DNA of 64,000 nt from UBA6059 sp040219045 (GTDB lineage Bacteria; Bacteroidota; Bacteroidia; Cytophagales; Cyclobacteriaceae), in assembly GCA_965229505.1 (NCBI GenBank), contig OZ245881.1, forward strand, positions 1,612,001 to 1,676,000. Reading direction: 5' to 3'. Numbering within the stretch: the first letter of the stretch is position 1; every line of letters begins with the position of its first letter. Below the pieces are notes generated by a model that saw only the letters and a list, made by a program, of their open reading frames with translations, did not search any database and was not told where the DNA came from. Both the position numbers and the translations under genes were made by a program. Positions 22,953 to 35,800 of this stretch are shown here, piece after piece.

Positions 22953-23665
22953 ACTTCGAACACAGGTCGCACGAGCCGGAGCTCATGGATGATCTCGATT
23001 GCTCGGGTGAGGTAGTCATTCAGACCCTCAAAGAGCTGGACTACATCAACAGAAAGCTCGGGGGAAATCATATCAGCATTCAGAGCCTAACCCAACTAAT
23101 ACCAAAAAACCATGCAGGAGAAGTCACGATCGTCGATCTGGGCTGTGGTGGTGGGGACATCCTGAAGGAGATGGCGGAGTGGGGTCGCAAAAGAAACATC
23201 AAGCTTCAGTTATTGGGTGTGGATGCCAATCCGGCGATCATTGAATATGCCAGAGAAAATTGCCAGTCATATCGTGAAATCAGCTTTGAGGCCGTCAACA
23301 TCTGGAGTGAGGAATTCTCGATCAGAAAATTTGACATCTACCATTCGAGCCTTTTTACCCATCACTTTACAGAACAGGAGCTGATCAAGCTCTTCAGCAT
23401 TTGCTACCACAATTGCTCGCTTGGCATTATTGACAATGACCTACAGCGGCATTGGTTTGCCTACTATAGCATCAAATGGTTGACAGGCCTGTTTTCCAGC
23501 TCTAGTATGGTGCAGAATGATGCCGCGATCTCCGTCCAGCGCGGCTTTCATAAGTCCGAGCTTATCGACATTCTCGATAAGGCAGGTATACCACAATTCT
23601 CCATCGATTGGAGATGGGCCTTTCGGTGGCAGGTCGTCATTAATAAATTGAAAATGGAGAATTGA
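22946..23665 (+). CDS. SAM-dependent class I methyltransferase
   Basis: A 239-residue methyltransferase. Motif I is VTIVDLGCGGGDILKEMA near residues 59-76, followed by an acidic motif II in LLGVDANPAII. The IYHSSLFTHHFTEQELIKLF region near 130-150 resembles bacterial O- and C-methyltransferases paired with type III synthases. It begins with GTG, seven bases inside the polyketide synthase gene. The likely role is methylation of the polyketide. The last bases form an A-rich direct repeat (AAATTGAAAATGGAGAATTG) that has no evident function. Confidence 0.87.
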   Translation: MLNFEHRSHEPELMDDLDCSGEVVIQTLKELDYINRKLGGNHISIQSLTQLIPKNHAGEVTIVDLGCGGGDILKEMAEWGRKRNIKLQLLGVDANPAIIEYARENCQSYREISFEAVNIWSEEFSIRKFDIYHSSLFTHHFTEQELIKLFSICYHNCSLGIIDNDLQRHWFAYYSIKWLTGLFSSSSMVQNDAAISVQRGFHKSELIDILDKAGIPQFSIDWRWAFRWQVVINKLKMEN

Positions 23666-23668
23666 AAA

Positions 23669-24241
23669 TTACTTCTCCCACCTCACCTTGTCAGCAATGG
23701 GCTTGCGATTGCTTTTGGGCCATGCGATCTTAGGCATGCCACAGTACATAAAGCCAAGCAGCTTGTCAAAGCCGAAATGCTGAGCAGCTTCATCCATGTA
23801 AGTCACTCCTCCGCTACCCCAGTAGCAGCCTACGCCATGAGCGGTTGCGGTTAGGTACATGTTCTGAACTGCCATAGCTACGGACTCCACCTCTTCGATT
23901 TCCGGTAGGCTCTCTTTCGGATCGCGCTTCATCCCAATAGCAATGATATGTGATGCCATCATGGGTTTAGTTGCCAGCTTGTCATATTGATCCTGGGCAA
24001 AGTTGCCATTGGCAATAGCGACCTTTCTATACAGCTCGCTCTGGAAAGCGGCCAGCCGCTTGATTCCTTCCCCTGTGTGAACCACAAACCTCCATGGTTC
24101 GGTCAAACGGTGCGTAGGTGCCCAGTTGGCATTCTCCAGCATCTCCTCAATGACGGTATCGGGCACTGGATCACCGCTGTAGAGCTTGGGATAGATTGAG
24201 CGACGGTTGCGTAGGAGGTGCGTGACTTCTTGTGGGTTCAT
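23669..24241 (-). CDS. Nitroreductase-family FMN oxidoreductase
   Basis: A 190-residue nitroreductase-fold protein. The start RNRRSIYPKLYSGDPVPDTV carries the Arg-Arg-Ser FMN-binding motif. ANWAPTHRLTEPWRFVV near 38-54 and GVGCYWGSGG near 137-146 are further family features. It probably acts as a dimeric flavin NAD(P)H oxidoreductase on nitro or quinone substrates. It faces left and converges with the methyltransferase gene, with 3 bases between the stops. It may be unrelated to the biosynthetic locus, although quinone reduction would fit such a pathway. Confidence 0.88.
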   Translation of the reverse strand: MNPQEVTHLLRNRRSIYPKLYSGDPVPDTVIEEMLENANWAPTHRLTEPWRFVVHTGEGIKRLAAFQSELYRKVAIANGNFAQDQYDKLATKPMMASHIIAIGMKRDPKESLPEIEEVESVAMAVQNMYLTATAHGVGCYWGSGGVTYMDEAAQHFGFDKLLGFMYCGMPKIAWPKSNRKPIADKVRWEK

Positions 24242-24307
24242 TTAATTGATGTTTTGCGTAAGGATAAAACAAACCTTCATGAAAAACATTCAATTCCGAT
24301 TCCAAAG

Positions 24308-24337
24308 AAAAAAGCAGCCAAATAATTGGCTGCTTTT
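24308..24337 (-). terminator. Terminator of the first giant gene
   Basis: A perfect 12-bp stem (TTGGCTGCTTTT pairing with AAAAGCAGCCAA) around a 4-base loop, beginning 29 bases after the giant gene's stop. On the minus strand the stem runs into six T residues (24313-24308). This is a standard intrinsic terminator for the leftward transcript. Confidence 0.85.
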
Positions 24338-24365
24338 CAAAGTGAACCGCTTTTGGTTGGTGGTT

Positions 24366-26860
24366 CTACTTCTTCACCATGAATCTCACTGTAGTTACCT
24401 GGTTGTTGCTGCGGATATCCGGATCAATAATGTTGAGCAGGTAAATGCCGTCAACCAAACTGGTGATGTCCAGCTGGAAAGCTTGATCAAAACCACTAGG
24501 AACTTCTCCACCCATCATCTGCTGACCATTGAGGTTAATGACTTGCCATTGGAGACCTGCTTTATTAAGCTGCTCGTAGGTCACATTGAGCACGTCTTTG
24601 GCAGGATTAGGGAAGACATTAAACTCGTGGAAGTAGTCTGCGAAGACTGAAGTTGTCTCTATTTTCTCTACTACTATTCCGGTAGGTTTGATCTGTGCAG
24701 AAAGCTGTAAAAATTCAGATTCCACACTGCCGTCTGACCCAAGTTCAAATTCCACGAAGGAATTGGGATCCATCGGTATACCGGGATATTCAATGTTTAT
24801 TCTATAGAGGCCGTCCGGTAGATTGGGCTGACGGAATTGACCATCTTCATCAGTCTCTGTATAGGCGATCAGTTCAAAGACGACATCATCCTCTCCTCTA
24901 TCTACAAACCGCGCACGGTTAAACGCACAGCCCGCTCTTTTCACTCTACGGCGTGCCAGAGAGCGACCATTGGATGGGAAGTCATCATCATCGATCTCTA
25001 CAATACCCACGATCTCATTTGCGTCGGGCCCTGGTACTAACGGTGGCGGTTGGAAGAAAATGAAACCGTCGTAAGGCGTATTATCATCACGTCTCAGACG
25101 TACCGTATCTGCCAATGACCAGGTAGAAGCCGCCTCTACGTAGGTAGGGAAGTAGGTCTCCAAATCAGCCCTCACCCGTACCAAGTAGTCTCCTAGAATT
25201 GCTCCTTCAAAATTGTAGACTCCATTAATCACATCTACAGAGGTAATCGAATCATATGGCGTACCGACCTCTCTTACCCTATACAATGTCGCTGTGCCTT
25301 GGTCAAGGGGCTGGTTTGCCAATGTTCTGATCGTACCTCCCAGGTCGGCTATCGCCAGAATCTCGAAATCGCCAGTACTCAGGGCAAACCCGGGAACTGC
25401 TGCTGATACCGTAGCATTCTGAATATCACAGCGATACTCGCCCATCTGCTCAAAGTCGATATCTATGATGTTGTAAACCGTACTATCCGCACCGGGGATC
25501 GCTTCTCCGTTGAAGTACCATTGATAGGTAAGATCACGACCATCCACGTCTATCGCCAATCTAAAATCTAAACCTTCGCGAATACGCTCCTCAACCTCCA
25601 CGGTAATTTTCGCCTGATTCTCAAAGTTGAAACTGTCTAAAGGCAGGTTCTTGAGTATGGCGTCAAACTCCAGGCTGTTGTTCTGAACCACCAAAGTATC
25701 CAGATTGTCCATTACTGTGAAGTTGGGCAAACCGTCGACCTCATTGTCCGATAGGTTGATATAGGTCACTGACGACATGGTGGCAAACTCCGTCGGAATC
25801 ACCCCGGTAACACCTACTCCCCCCAGATCGACTCTCCTTACTCGATTGCCCGAAACCTCGATATTACTCCACTGCGTGATTGGCAATTGTGTCCATCCTG
25901 TTACTCCGGCCCAGTTTTCACCGCCATTGTTATCATAGAGCGCTACCAAAGCAAGACTATCTCGTTCCAGAGATGACACGAATACTTTAATTGAATTGGT
26001 AGTAAGTATAATGTTCTCAAACTGGCTATTGCTAACCTCTGCGTAGTAATCTCCCTGATCATCAAAGCCAACGCTCTCGTCAGTGAAAACAGGACTGGTA
26101 AAGCCTTCTAATGCATCTCCATTTTTAAACCACTGGTAAGCATTGCCCGTACCACCGATTGTCCTGTCGAAAATATAAGCATCATTCTCATCGAGAATCA
26201 CTACCGTCTCATCGAGCGGTGCTTGTTGATCAGCAAAATTGACAACTGTAAGGTTGGACTGTGACTGGAAGTCTCCAAAGTCAAGCTTGTTGCCACTCAG
26301 ATCAGCCATCTCCAGATTGCTCAGACTTCCAAGGTCGCCTAAGCCGCTGAGGTCATTGTCCGACAGGTCAAGGGCAGTCAGAGCGGTCAAAGACGCAAAG
26401 TTGACTGTTGACGCATCACCCAGCAATCGGTTATCAGCAAGGTCTATTGCTGTGATGCGTCGGCCATCGAAGGTCACGCCTGCCCAGTCAAATCGATTGT
26501 TCTGAAGCCATCCCGCTCGGTTTCTCCAGTTGGGGCCATCGGTAGACTGATAGAGTCCGACAAGCGCCAGTGAATCGGCCGCTAATTCCGAGGATTCCAG
26601 TAGGGTGACCTGAATAACATTGGAGTATTCTGAGAATTCATCTTCTGTGTATGCCAATCTTATTCGATAGAAGTACGACTGCTTATGATAGAGCTCAGCT
26701 GCATCTACCAAGAGGAAAGTATCCTCAAGCGCTACAGTCTCAAAGCTCTCCACAGGTTGTGTGAACTCAGGATCATTGGCTACTTCGAGTTGATACCCGG
26801 AAACTTCAAGTGCTCTCTCCCATCTAGCGACGAAGCTAAAAGGCTCGATTTTGGCTGCTT
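24366..26860 (-). other. Shared C-terminal cassette, giant 1
   Basis: This part encodes FN3, leucine-rich repeat, Ig, a second LRR/Ig pair, a CnaB-like domain and the T9SS signal. The same order, with clear sequence similarity throughout, recurs at 42162-44720. The SSLERD, FPGIPMDPNSFVEFELG-like and RRRVKRAGCAFNRARF blocks anchor the alignment. The cassette lets very different N-terminal modules be displayed by one secretion and anchoring unit. Confidence 0.8.
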
Positions 26861-29800
26861 CTGCGGCTATCGCATTGAAGGAGACGGTGAGTTCGAGTGT
26901 GGTCTCGTCTATGGCCGCATTACCGAGGGTATCTGTTGCCGTAGCGATGATCTCATATACGCCATCGACTAGTGGTGGAGCAATGATATCCTTAGCCACC
27001 ACCCAGGTATTATCATCATTTACGGTAGCCGTGTAGATCGGATCAAGTCCTTCGATCTGTATCTCTACTGTTGCCGAGGCGTCATCAACCATACCGGTGA
27101 GCGCAGGCATGCCATTTCTTGCAATTACAGGATTGACCGTGACTACCGGAGGTGTGCGATCAACACCGAAGGTCAATGTGTCACCTACGTTGGTTTCAAG
27201 CTGAGTCGTCAGTACCCTAATCTCGTACGCACCGCTCTCGAGGTTTTCAACACTAAAGTTGAATTCTCCAGCACTGCTCGTGCTGGTTTGTGGCGACACG
27301 AACGCATTGGCACCTACGGCTCGGTAGCTCACCTGCACTGGCTCATCACTAAGATTCGTGGTTGTCCACTTCAGCGGTATGATACCCTCACCACTCACGA
27401 GTGTATCAGGCTGAGGTGATGTGATTGCCAGGGTGGATACCTCGAGTAGTTCGTTGACTTCCACCGGTAGTGTTATGGTCGCGGCACTCGTAGATGTATG
27501 CACGATGTTGCCATTGTACGACCTGCCATTATTTGCGGCATTTGTTGCCCGTACCCGAATGGTGCCTGTAGTCCCTGCAGCAACAGTGGCTGTTGTGCCG
27601 AAGTTGACACCATCTGTGGATATCTCGAATCCGGCAACATCAGTTGATTCAATAGTAAGGTTCACTACACCCAGGAGATTGGTGCCGCTGACGGTGTAGG
27701 TCACCTGAGTATCCTCCAAATCAGCAGCATCCGAATCATCAATGGCTACACCTGTAGTGAGATTGACACCTGTCACATTGATAACAGGCACTGGCACTAT
27801 CGAGAATACCTCATCACTTATGTCTTCAATACCATTGGTCAGGCTTCTCACTTTGATCAGGGCTTCTGCGCTCAAGGTAGTAGGTACCTGCCATGCGAAA
27901 GTACCATTGAGGTTTTCGAATGTCTCAGGGCCAGTCAATATTGAGGTGTAATTGTCACCATTATCTATACTCACCTGAATGTCAATTTCATCTGTAGGTG
28001 GGATATTCAGTGAAGTCCAGGTGATATTTGAAGTTGTCCCAACCACAAGGTTTTGGCCACCATTAGGCGCTGTAACCTCCAGTTCTGCCACAGCCGAAAT
28101 ATCGTCTAGTGTAAATATTGGAGACGTATTGTTGTCCAAGTCTTCCATCACAAAATGGAAGTCATATAGTTGACCCAGCGTGAAGCTACCCGCTGCATTG
28201 AAATCCACACCGACAAATGGTGCGGCAATGACGGTCGTGCCATTAGACGTCTGTCCGGTCAGGGTAAGTCCACCGATGGCGGCATCCTTGATTTGGGCAT
28301 CAGATGGCACAGCCTGTCCGTCGGTCAACGCCACAAAGTAGACGGTACCTGCTTTATCTGCTGTGACATTGCCATCAAAACTGGCGTCTACGATTGTTGC
28401 GGTAGCGGAAGTGATGGCCGGCGGATCATTTTCAGACTTGGTGTACAGGAAGTCATCTACAGAAAATGCCTCAACCCCACTTAAGCCCACGCTAATTTTA
28501 CCTGTCTCGGTATTAGGTACCGTCGCAACGATCTCGGTATCACTATTGATATTGAAGCTGGCAATGACACCATCGAACTTCACAAATGTAACTGTCGACA
28601 AGTCCGTACCCGTAATGGTCACCTGATCACCTTCCGTACCGGTGGCAGGGTTGAATGCCGCGATGGCAGGTGCACCTTTCACTTCAATCGTACCTGTGCT
28701 CGTACCGGTACCGGATGGGGTAGTGATCTCTATATTGCCAATACCTACATTGTCAATGTCCAGGAGTACATTGACAAACTCCGAAGATCCACTCTGGATG
28801 GCGGCAGCATTGCCGTTGACGGTCACCGCTGTGGCACCTGTCAAGGTCTTACCATTGATCCTGATTTCACTACCAACCGTGGCGACTGATGGGAAGCTCA
28901 GCACTTTAGGTGTCACGCTAAACGTAAGGCCGGTATTGAAATCAACACCAGACTTAGTAATGGCTACTTCACCTGTAGTCGCAGCATTTGGCACAGTCAC
29001 CTGTATGCTGGTACCATCAGGGTCTACATCGAAAGTGGTAGCCGGAATACCATTAATGCTTACTGCCGATGTGCCATTGAGGTCTGTACCCTCGATGGTG
29101 AAGGTTGATGCTACTGGGCCACTTGTCGGGTTAAGCGAGAAGTTATCGGGACTAGCGAGTACATTGAAATTGGCGCTGCTGATTGCTTCCTGACCAGAGG
29201 TGGTGTTGACAACTCGGATCGGACCGGTCACCACGCCCGTCGGTACGGTGACAGTCAGCAGGTCCGCAGAGGCACCATTAATTGTGGCGAAAACCTCAGG
29301 CCCGCTGACACTTGAGAAGAATACCTGGTTAGTACCGATAGTGCTTCCAAAATGAGATCCGTTGATAGTGATTTCACTTCCTTCCAACCCACTATTCGTA
29401 AAGCTGAATATCCTCGGCACTACATTAAACGATAGTCCTGCAGTCGTCACCCCATTGGTGGTAACGGTAAGCTGGCCTGAAGCCGCTGCGGCAGCAGGTA
29501 CAGTCGCGGTGATGTTGCCACCGTTGATGACACTGAAGCTGGCTGAAGCACCATTGATGGTCACGGTCTCTACATTGGGCAGGGCCAAATTAGACCCCTG
29601 GATACTGATGGTCGCACCCGCTATTCGAGCATTGGGCGTGATCGTCGTAAGTGCGGGTGGCGCTGAAATGACCAGTGCCTGGGCGCTTTGAATCTCAAGT
29701 CCTCTACGAGTAATAGCTACTTTACCGACTCCAGCACTACCGCCGGGCACGGTGACCTGGATACGGTCATCATTCTGATAAGTGAATGCAGCGGTAACAC

Positions 29801-32800
29801 CATTGATAGTAATGGCCGATATCTCACCGCTGTTTTCGAAGTAGTTGCCATCCACATAGATCACCTGGCCCTCAACGACTCGTCTGGTCGAAGGGTTAAA
29901 AGACTGAAGGTTTTCATCCCTAAAGCCATCGATCTGATGCTCCACGAAAAAGTCGTCACTGGCGGTAATGTTGAGCCCAGCTCGGGTAAGTACCACGTTG
30001 TTGCTGTTTGCAAAAGCTCCCGTACCATTTTCAATGACGAGGGTAATATTGTTATCATCCTGGATATCGAACGAATTATACGCTCTTCCATTGACGGTCA
30101 CCTGGGTCACATCAGGGTTGGTGAAGCCGTCTCCTACTACCGTGATCGTACCACCGACAGGCGCACTCGCTTCGGTGATCTGGGTGATAGTTGCCTGCGC
30201 ATCGAGAGTGATTTGTTGCGGTAGCGTCAATACCAGGTCTGTGGCCGGTTCGGTATTGATCAACTTGACATCAAACGTACCTGTGCTAAGTGGCACATTG
30301 GATTGATTAGTCAGCTTGAAGGTAACGGCTACATCGGACGCATTGGTGATGGGCACTGAGATATCATTGACCGTCACCTCATTAATGCCCCCCAAGTTAC
30401 TTCCTGAAATTGTTACTACCTGACCTGTCACATACGGGTCTGCTGAAATGCCATCGGTAATGGTTGGCTTAAGGTAAAACTCAAGGTCTGTTGACTCAGT
30501 ATCCAGCTGGCTCACATCCAGACCCGCTCTTCTTACTGTGATTGTTCGCTTGCCTTGTGTCGTACTGGTAGGGACGCTAAATATGATCTCCGTACTACCA
30601 TTGGTGCCTGTAATATTAGCCGAGACGCTTTGTATCAACACTGCCGGGCTATTATCAAAGTTGGTGCCTGTGAGGGTGATAGACTCGCCTCTGGCTGCCC
30701 ATCCTCCGAGCACAGTCGTGTCCGTGATGGTATGCGCTGCTACTACCTCAATGTCTCCGGCACTCTCCAACCCGTCTGTATTATTGATCCGCTCCAGTTC
30801 AATTTCATTGGTGCCCAGTGAAGTGGCCAGAGGAACGTCAAAATTGAGATTACCAAAATTAACAGATCCGTTTGCCGATACGGGATCATCGGCTAATGTG
30901 ATGGTCACTGTGGGGCTAGTGAAGTAGGTACCGGATACATTGACTGTACCTCCCAAAGCCACAGTGGTAGGCGTGACATTGGTCACAGTATGTTTCATAG
31001 TGAATGTCGAAGAGGTCTCAGTAAGGCCAGCCCTCGTGATGGTCACCACACCCTGTGTAGATAGAGGGTTAGTCGGTACTGTTGCGGTGATCGCAGTAGC
31101 ATTGTCTACCATAAATGAAGCTGCCCTTCCATTGATCGTAACACTGGTGACATCAGGTGCAGTGAAATTAGTGCCATTGATTACAATGGTATTCCCAACT
31201 GCTTCGATCACCTTGTCCAGAGAGCTCAACACGGCTCTTGGCACAATGTCGATCATGGTAGCCGCCGTGACATCTCCGATAGGTGCCGGGCTGGTGATAA
31301 CCACCTCGCCATCTGTACCTACCGCGTTGGGAATAGTTACCGAAATAGAGTTGTCATTGCTTACGGAGAACGATGCTGCCGCTCCATTGATGGTCACCCC
31401 GGTTACGTTTGGAAAACGGAAGTTGCTACCGCTAATGGTCATCTGCTGATCCACGACGTAGTTGGTCGTAGTAAAGTCAGTGGTGATTGCTGGTCGTACA
31501 AAAAGATCATCGCCAGAATCAACTGTAAGGCCTGCTCTGGTAATGGAAACTTTGCCCTGACCAGCATTGAACATATTTGCCGGCACGGTGACCACCAGCT
31601 CTGTGCTAGACGCAGATACAATGCTCGCTGTGACTCCATTGAGCTGTACCTGGCTTGGTTGGGGTGCATCCATATTGGTACCTGTGATGGTGATCTCCTC
31701 TCCCAGGTCAACTACGGAAGGAAAACTGACAATGGTGTGAGGAGGGACTACCGTTAATTGCACATCTGCCACGTCTTGCAAGCCTTCCTTGAACACTGTC
31801 ACATCGTAGGTGCCTGAAGTCATAGTGGGTACTGTCACTGTGATCTGGTTGAAGTTGCTATTGTTGGTAATCGTAGCGTTGACAGTGCCTATCTGCACCT
31901 GATCAGCATTGCTCAGGTAAGTTCCTGTTAAGACTAAGCTTGCACCTGAGGCCAGTGTAGTGGCTGACAATCCAGTGATGTCCGGCGCTATCGCAAAATC
32001 TGTCGCGGACTGACTCACGCCACCAGCGCGCTCGATAGTAATTCTGCCGTTCGCCGTGATTCCGGGTACGGTGGCAGTGATCTCTGTAGCCGAATTGACA
32101 TTGAAAGACGCGGCTGTGCCATTGAACTTTACGGCCGTTGGATTAGGTGTATTGAAGTTCTGACCCGTAATAGTTACCTCGGTCTTATTGATTTGGCCAC
32201 TAACCGGAGCAAACCCTGCGATCTCCGCAGCAGGCACAACAATAAAGTTGGTCGTACTTGTCCCCGTTTCATTAATGGCATTATTCGTCACCGAAATAGG
32301 CCCTGTCTGAGCACCTGTCGGTACCGTGATCGTGAGGAAGGTGTTGCTTCCATTTATAATCTCAGCCGTCGCTCCACCAGTAAACGTCACTGTGTTGCTA
32401 CCTGCTGTTGGGTTGAAGCCATTGCCGCTGATCGTGACCGTGGCACCCACCACAGCGCCTGTTGCCAGGGTGAAGCTATTGATCTTAGGCACTACCGTGA
32501 ATAAGGCCGGGCCATCAACCTTCAGTGCCCCCTTAGTCAAGTCCAGCTCACCAATCCCGTGGATATTATTCGGAACGGTGAAAGTGATCGTGTTGTCATT
32601 GACGACATTGAAGGAAAGCCCCTGCTCATTGTACCTCACCGAAGTGGCATTAGGATTGGACAGGTTCTGACCGGTGATGGTGACGGTCTGACCGGCTGAA
32701 GCTTTGAGTGGAGCAAAGCTGGTAAACACAGGTGCTGGTACCGCATCAAAGCTGGTGGTAGAAACGCCTTCCTCAAATGCATCGTTATTTAGTACACGTA

Positions 32801-35800
32801 TCGTACCATCAGCAGCATTTTGGGGTACCTTCACTTTAATAGATGACGCACTTTGCGTAACGATAGCCGCCGGTACATTATCCTCAAAATAGACGGTATT
32901 GTCTGTAGCGCTGAAGTAAGAGCCGCTTATGGTGACTTCCGCTCCAGTGGCAGCCTGATTGGGGCTGACGCCTGTTATCCTTGGTATGATCGTAAAGTCT
33001 TCCGGACTTTCTACTTCTACCCCTCCCTGGATAACGACCACTTTGCCTGTACCTTCTGCTGTATTAGGTACTGTGAAAGTGATAGTATTCGCATCCAATC
33101 GTGTATAGTTGATCACCGGGAACGGGCCGAAAGAGTTGAAAAGTGTGACTCCATTGACTTTGATACCTCCAGTTGATGGAATGCTGTTGAAATTGCTACC
33201 GTTAATGGTGACCTGGGTTCCCCGCCCGGCCTTGGTCACCGAGAGGCTGGTGATCTTGTGAAAGTCGACTGTCAGATCATCCGTGGATTCAAAGAACCCA
33301 TTATCTGTACTGATCGACACGCGTCCGGTATTTGCACCTTGGGGTACCGAGAAGCTGATCTCTGTATCCGAAATAATAGACTTGCTGGTTGCCTCTACAC
33401 CGTTGACGAAGACACGGGTGTTGTTATTGAGGAAGGTGGTGCTCACACCTGTGATAGTGACCTGCTGGAACACTCCTGCAGTGGTAGGACTAAACTCGAA
33501 TGACTGCACGCTAAAGTCCTGTGGTGAGGTGTAGCTGCTGGCATCTACAGCTACCGTGATGTTGTCTTTGCTTGTTACCCCATCAGGCACCACTACTGAA
33601 AGTACCTCAGCAGAGAAGACATTGACCTGAGTAGCCTCGACAGGAGATCCGGCATTGTTAAAAGTCACGGTGACATCCGGGCTGCCTGCCAGAAAGTCCA
33701 CTCCACCGCTGGCATTGACGTAGATCGTCTGTCCGATCTGGCCTTGAAGCGGTGAGATGGAGATACCATCCAACACCAGTTGATCCGGTGAAATAGCTGT
33801 GCCCTTGTTTAGCACATTGACAGTAACGAAACCGCTCACTGCACCCTCAGGCACATCGACGACCAGTTGGTTGGTCGATGCGGTCTCCGGATAAGAAGTG
33901 ATGTCAGGGAAGCCAGGAAAATTGATCTCATTTTCTCCAGCATTGGAAGAGAAACCCGTACCGTCTATTTGCAGTTGGGAGCCTCCACTGATCAATGAGA
34001 TAGAAGTAATCGACGGGGCTGGTAATATGGTAAACTCTGCCTGCTGTGTGATGGCAGGGTCCACCTCAGCCTGATCTACGATACGGATATTGGCCGTGGT
34101 ATTGGTCGCTACACCAGGTACGAGCCATTCAAAACTTGTAATGTCGTCGGACAGGTTGTTGGCAATTAAATTCCAGTTTGTCCCACCATCGAGGGTATAC
34201 TCTACAGATAGCAGATCCACTAAGTTGCTCGTCCACGAAATGTTGATCACCTCATTGGATACAAACTCATCATTGGTCTCCGGGTTGGTCAGTACCATTA
34301 GTGGCGATCCTGTCGCCTCGCGACCAATCACACTTACATTTTGAACAACATCATCAGTGTTGCTATCCTCAAAGGTGTTTTCAATTGTTCCCGATAGGAT
34401 ATCGCCACCATTGTTGTCTTGTGTGAATTTGACATATATCGTAGTGGTATTGACACCAGGGTCGGCATTGATATTAAGGCTACTGGAAAAACCACTGATT
34501 GGGTCCGTAGAGACTGTAAATTCTGATAAGGTGGAGCTAACGGTGACCGCCACATCGGTGATCTCCAACTGGTAGCTCAATACAGGATCATCATCTGCGA
34601 CATCTACCACTCCAAAGTCAAGTGAGTTGAGCGGGTTGCCACTTCCATTTTGTACCTGGACGGGATAGACAATGTTGAAATAACCGGAAATTAAGGATTC
34701 ACTTCCTGCTACTATTTGTAGTCGTGCATTTTGAGCGACCAGGGCCGGAGTGTAATCATACGCAATCTCCTCACTACCATTGGTAGGTTCAGCATCCACT
34801 ACTTGCAATGGTGCCAGACCAGGTCGGATAATGTTGATATCAAAACTGCTGTAGCCATTATTGGTAAAACTAATCGTGGCAGCCTGGTCGTAGATGAGTT
34901 CATTGGTATTGGGGAAGTCGATGGTCAGCCCAGAGATCGAGCGCTCACCGATGCTGAATTGTCCACTAGTACCTACGGTTTCTCCAGCAACTTGTGCTCT
35001 GAGCACTGCTTCGGATGTAACGAAAGCAGGGTTGTCCAGGGTGTAATCGAAGAAGTAGTCAGGACCATTCTCAAAACTCGAAAGCGGGTTGGACACCAAC
35101 TGGTACGGGTACGTACTACCGCCATCAATTGACAGTTGGAACGTCACTTCGTCGGTATCATCTATTCCGGTAGGCGTAAAGTCTACATCCAGATCATTAC
35201 CGAAGTAGAGTACATCATCTGCTGATGGGGTATTGAAGCTAATGGCTGCTGGGGCTGAGGCGGTAACTGATAGAAAATCTTCTATGTCAGAAAGGTTACC
35301 AGCAGCATCCTCGGCCACATAATAGACGTGGTAAGTGCCGCCTGCCGACACACAATTTGGGCATGGAAAAGCAGTAAGGCCAGAGAAATCAAATGATCCG
35401 TTGGCGTCTTCTACGGCCACACTACCTCTGATGAATAAGCCGGGTGTGAAGCCCGTGGACAAAGCGGCTTGCTTGACGGTAGCAGCGTCAGACTGAGGAA
35501 AGGCCGTAGAATACACCGTATAATAAAGCGTACCGGTCTCATCAACTGTCGCTGAGCCATTAAGATCGGGTGCGATCAAGTTTGCGGTAGCGGCAGAAAT
35601 GACCGGTGCGGTATTGTCAACCACAGCCTCAGTGCCGTCAGAGGAGAAGTTGTCAATCAGAATATTCTGATCACCAGAGCCGAGGCTACTAATCCGGATG
35701 TATCCTGTAAATGTGGTAGAAAAAGTATGGGTGTATTGTTCGTAGGTATCGGAGAAAGTACCATCGGTGTTGATCTGAGTGAAATCGGTACCGTCAGTGC

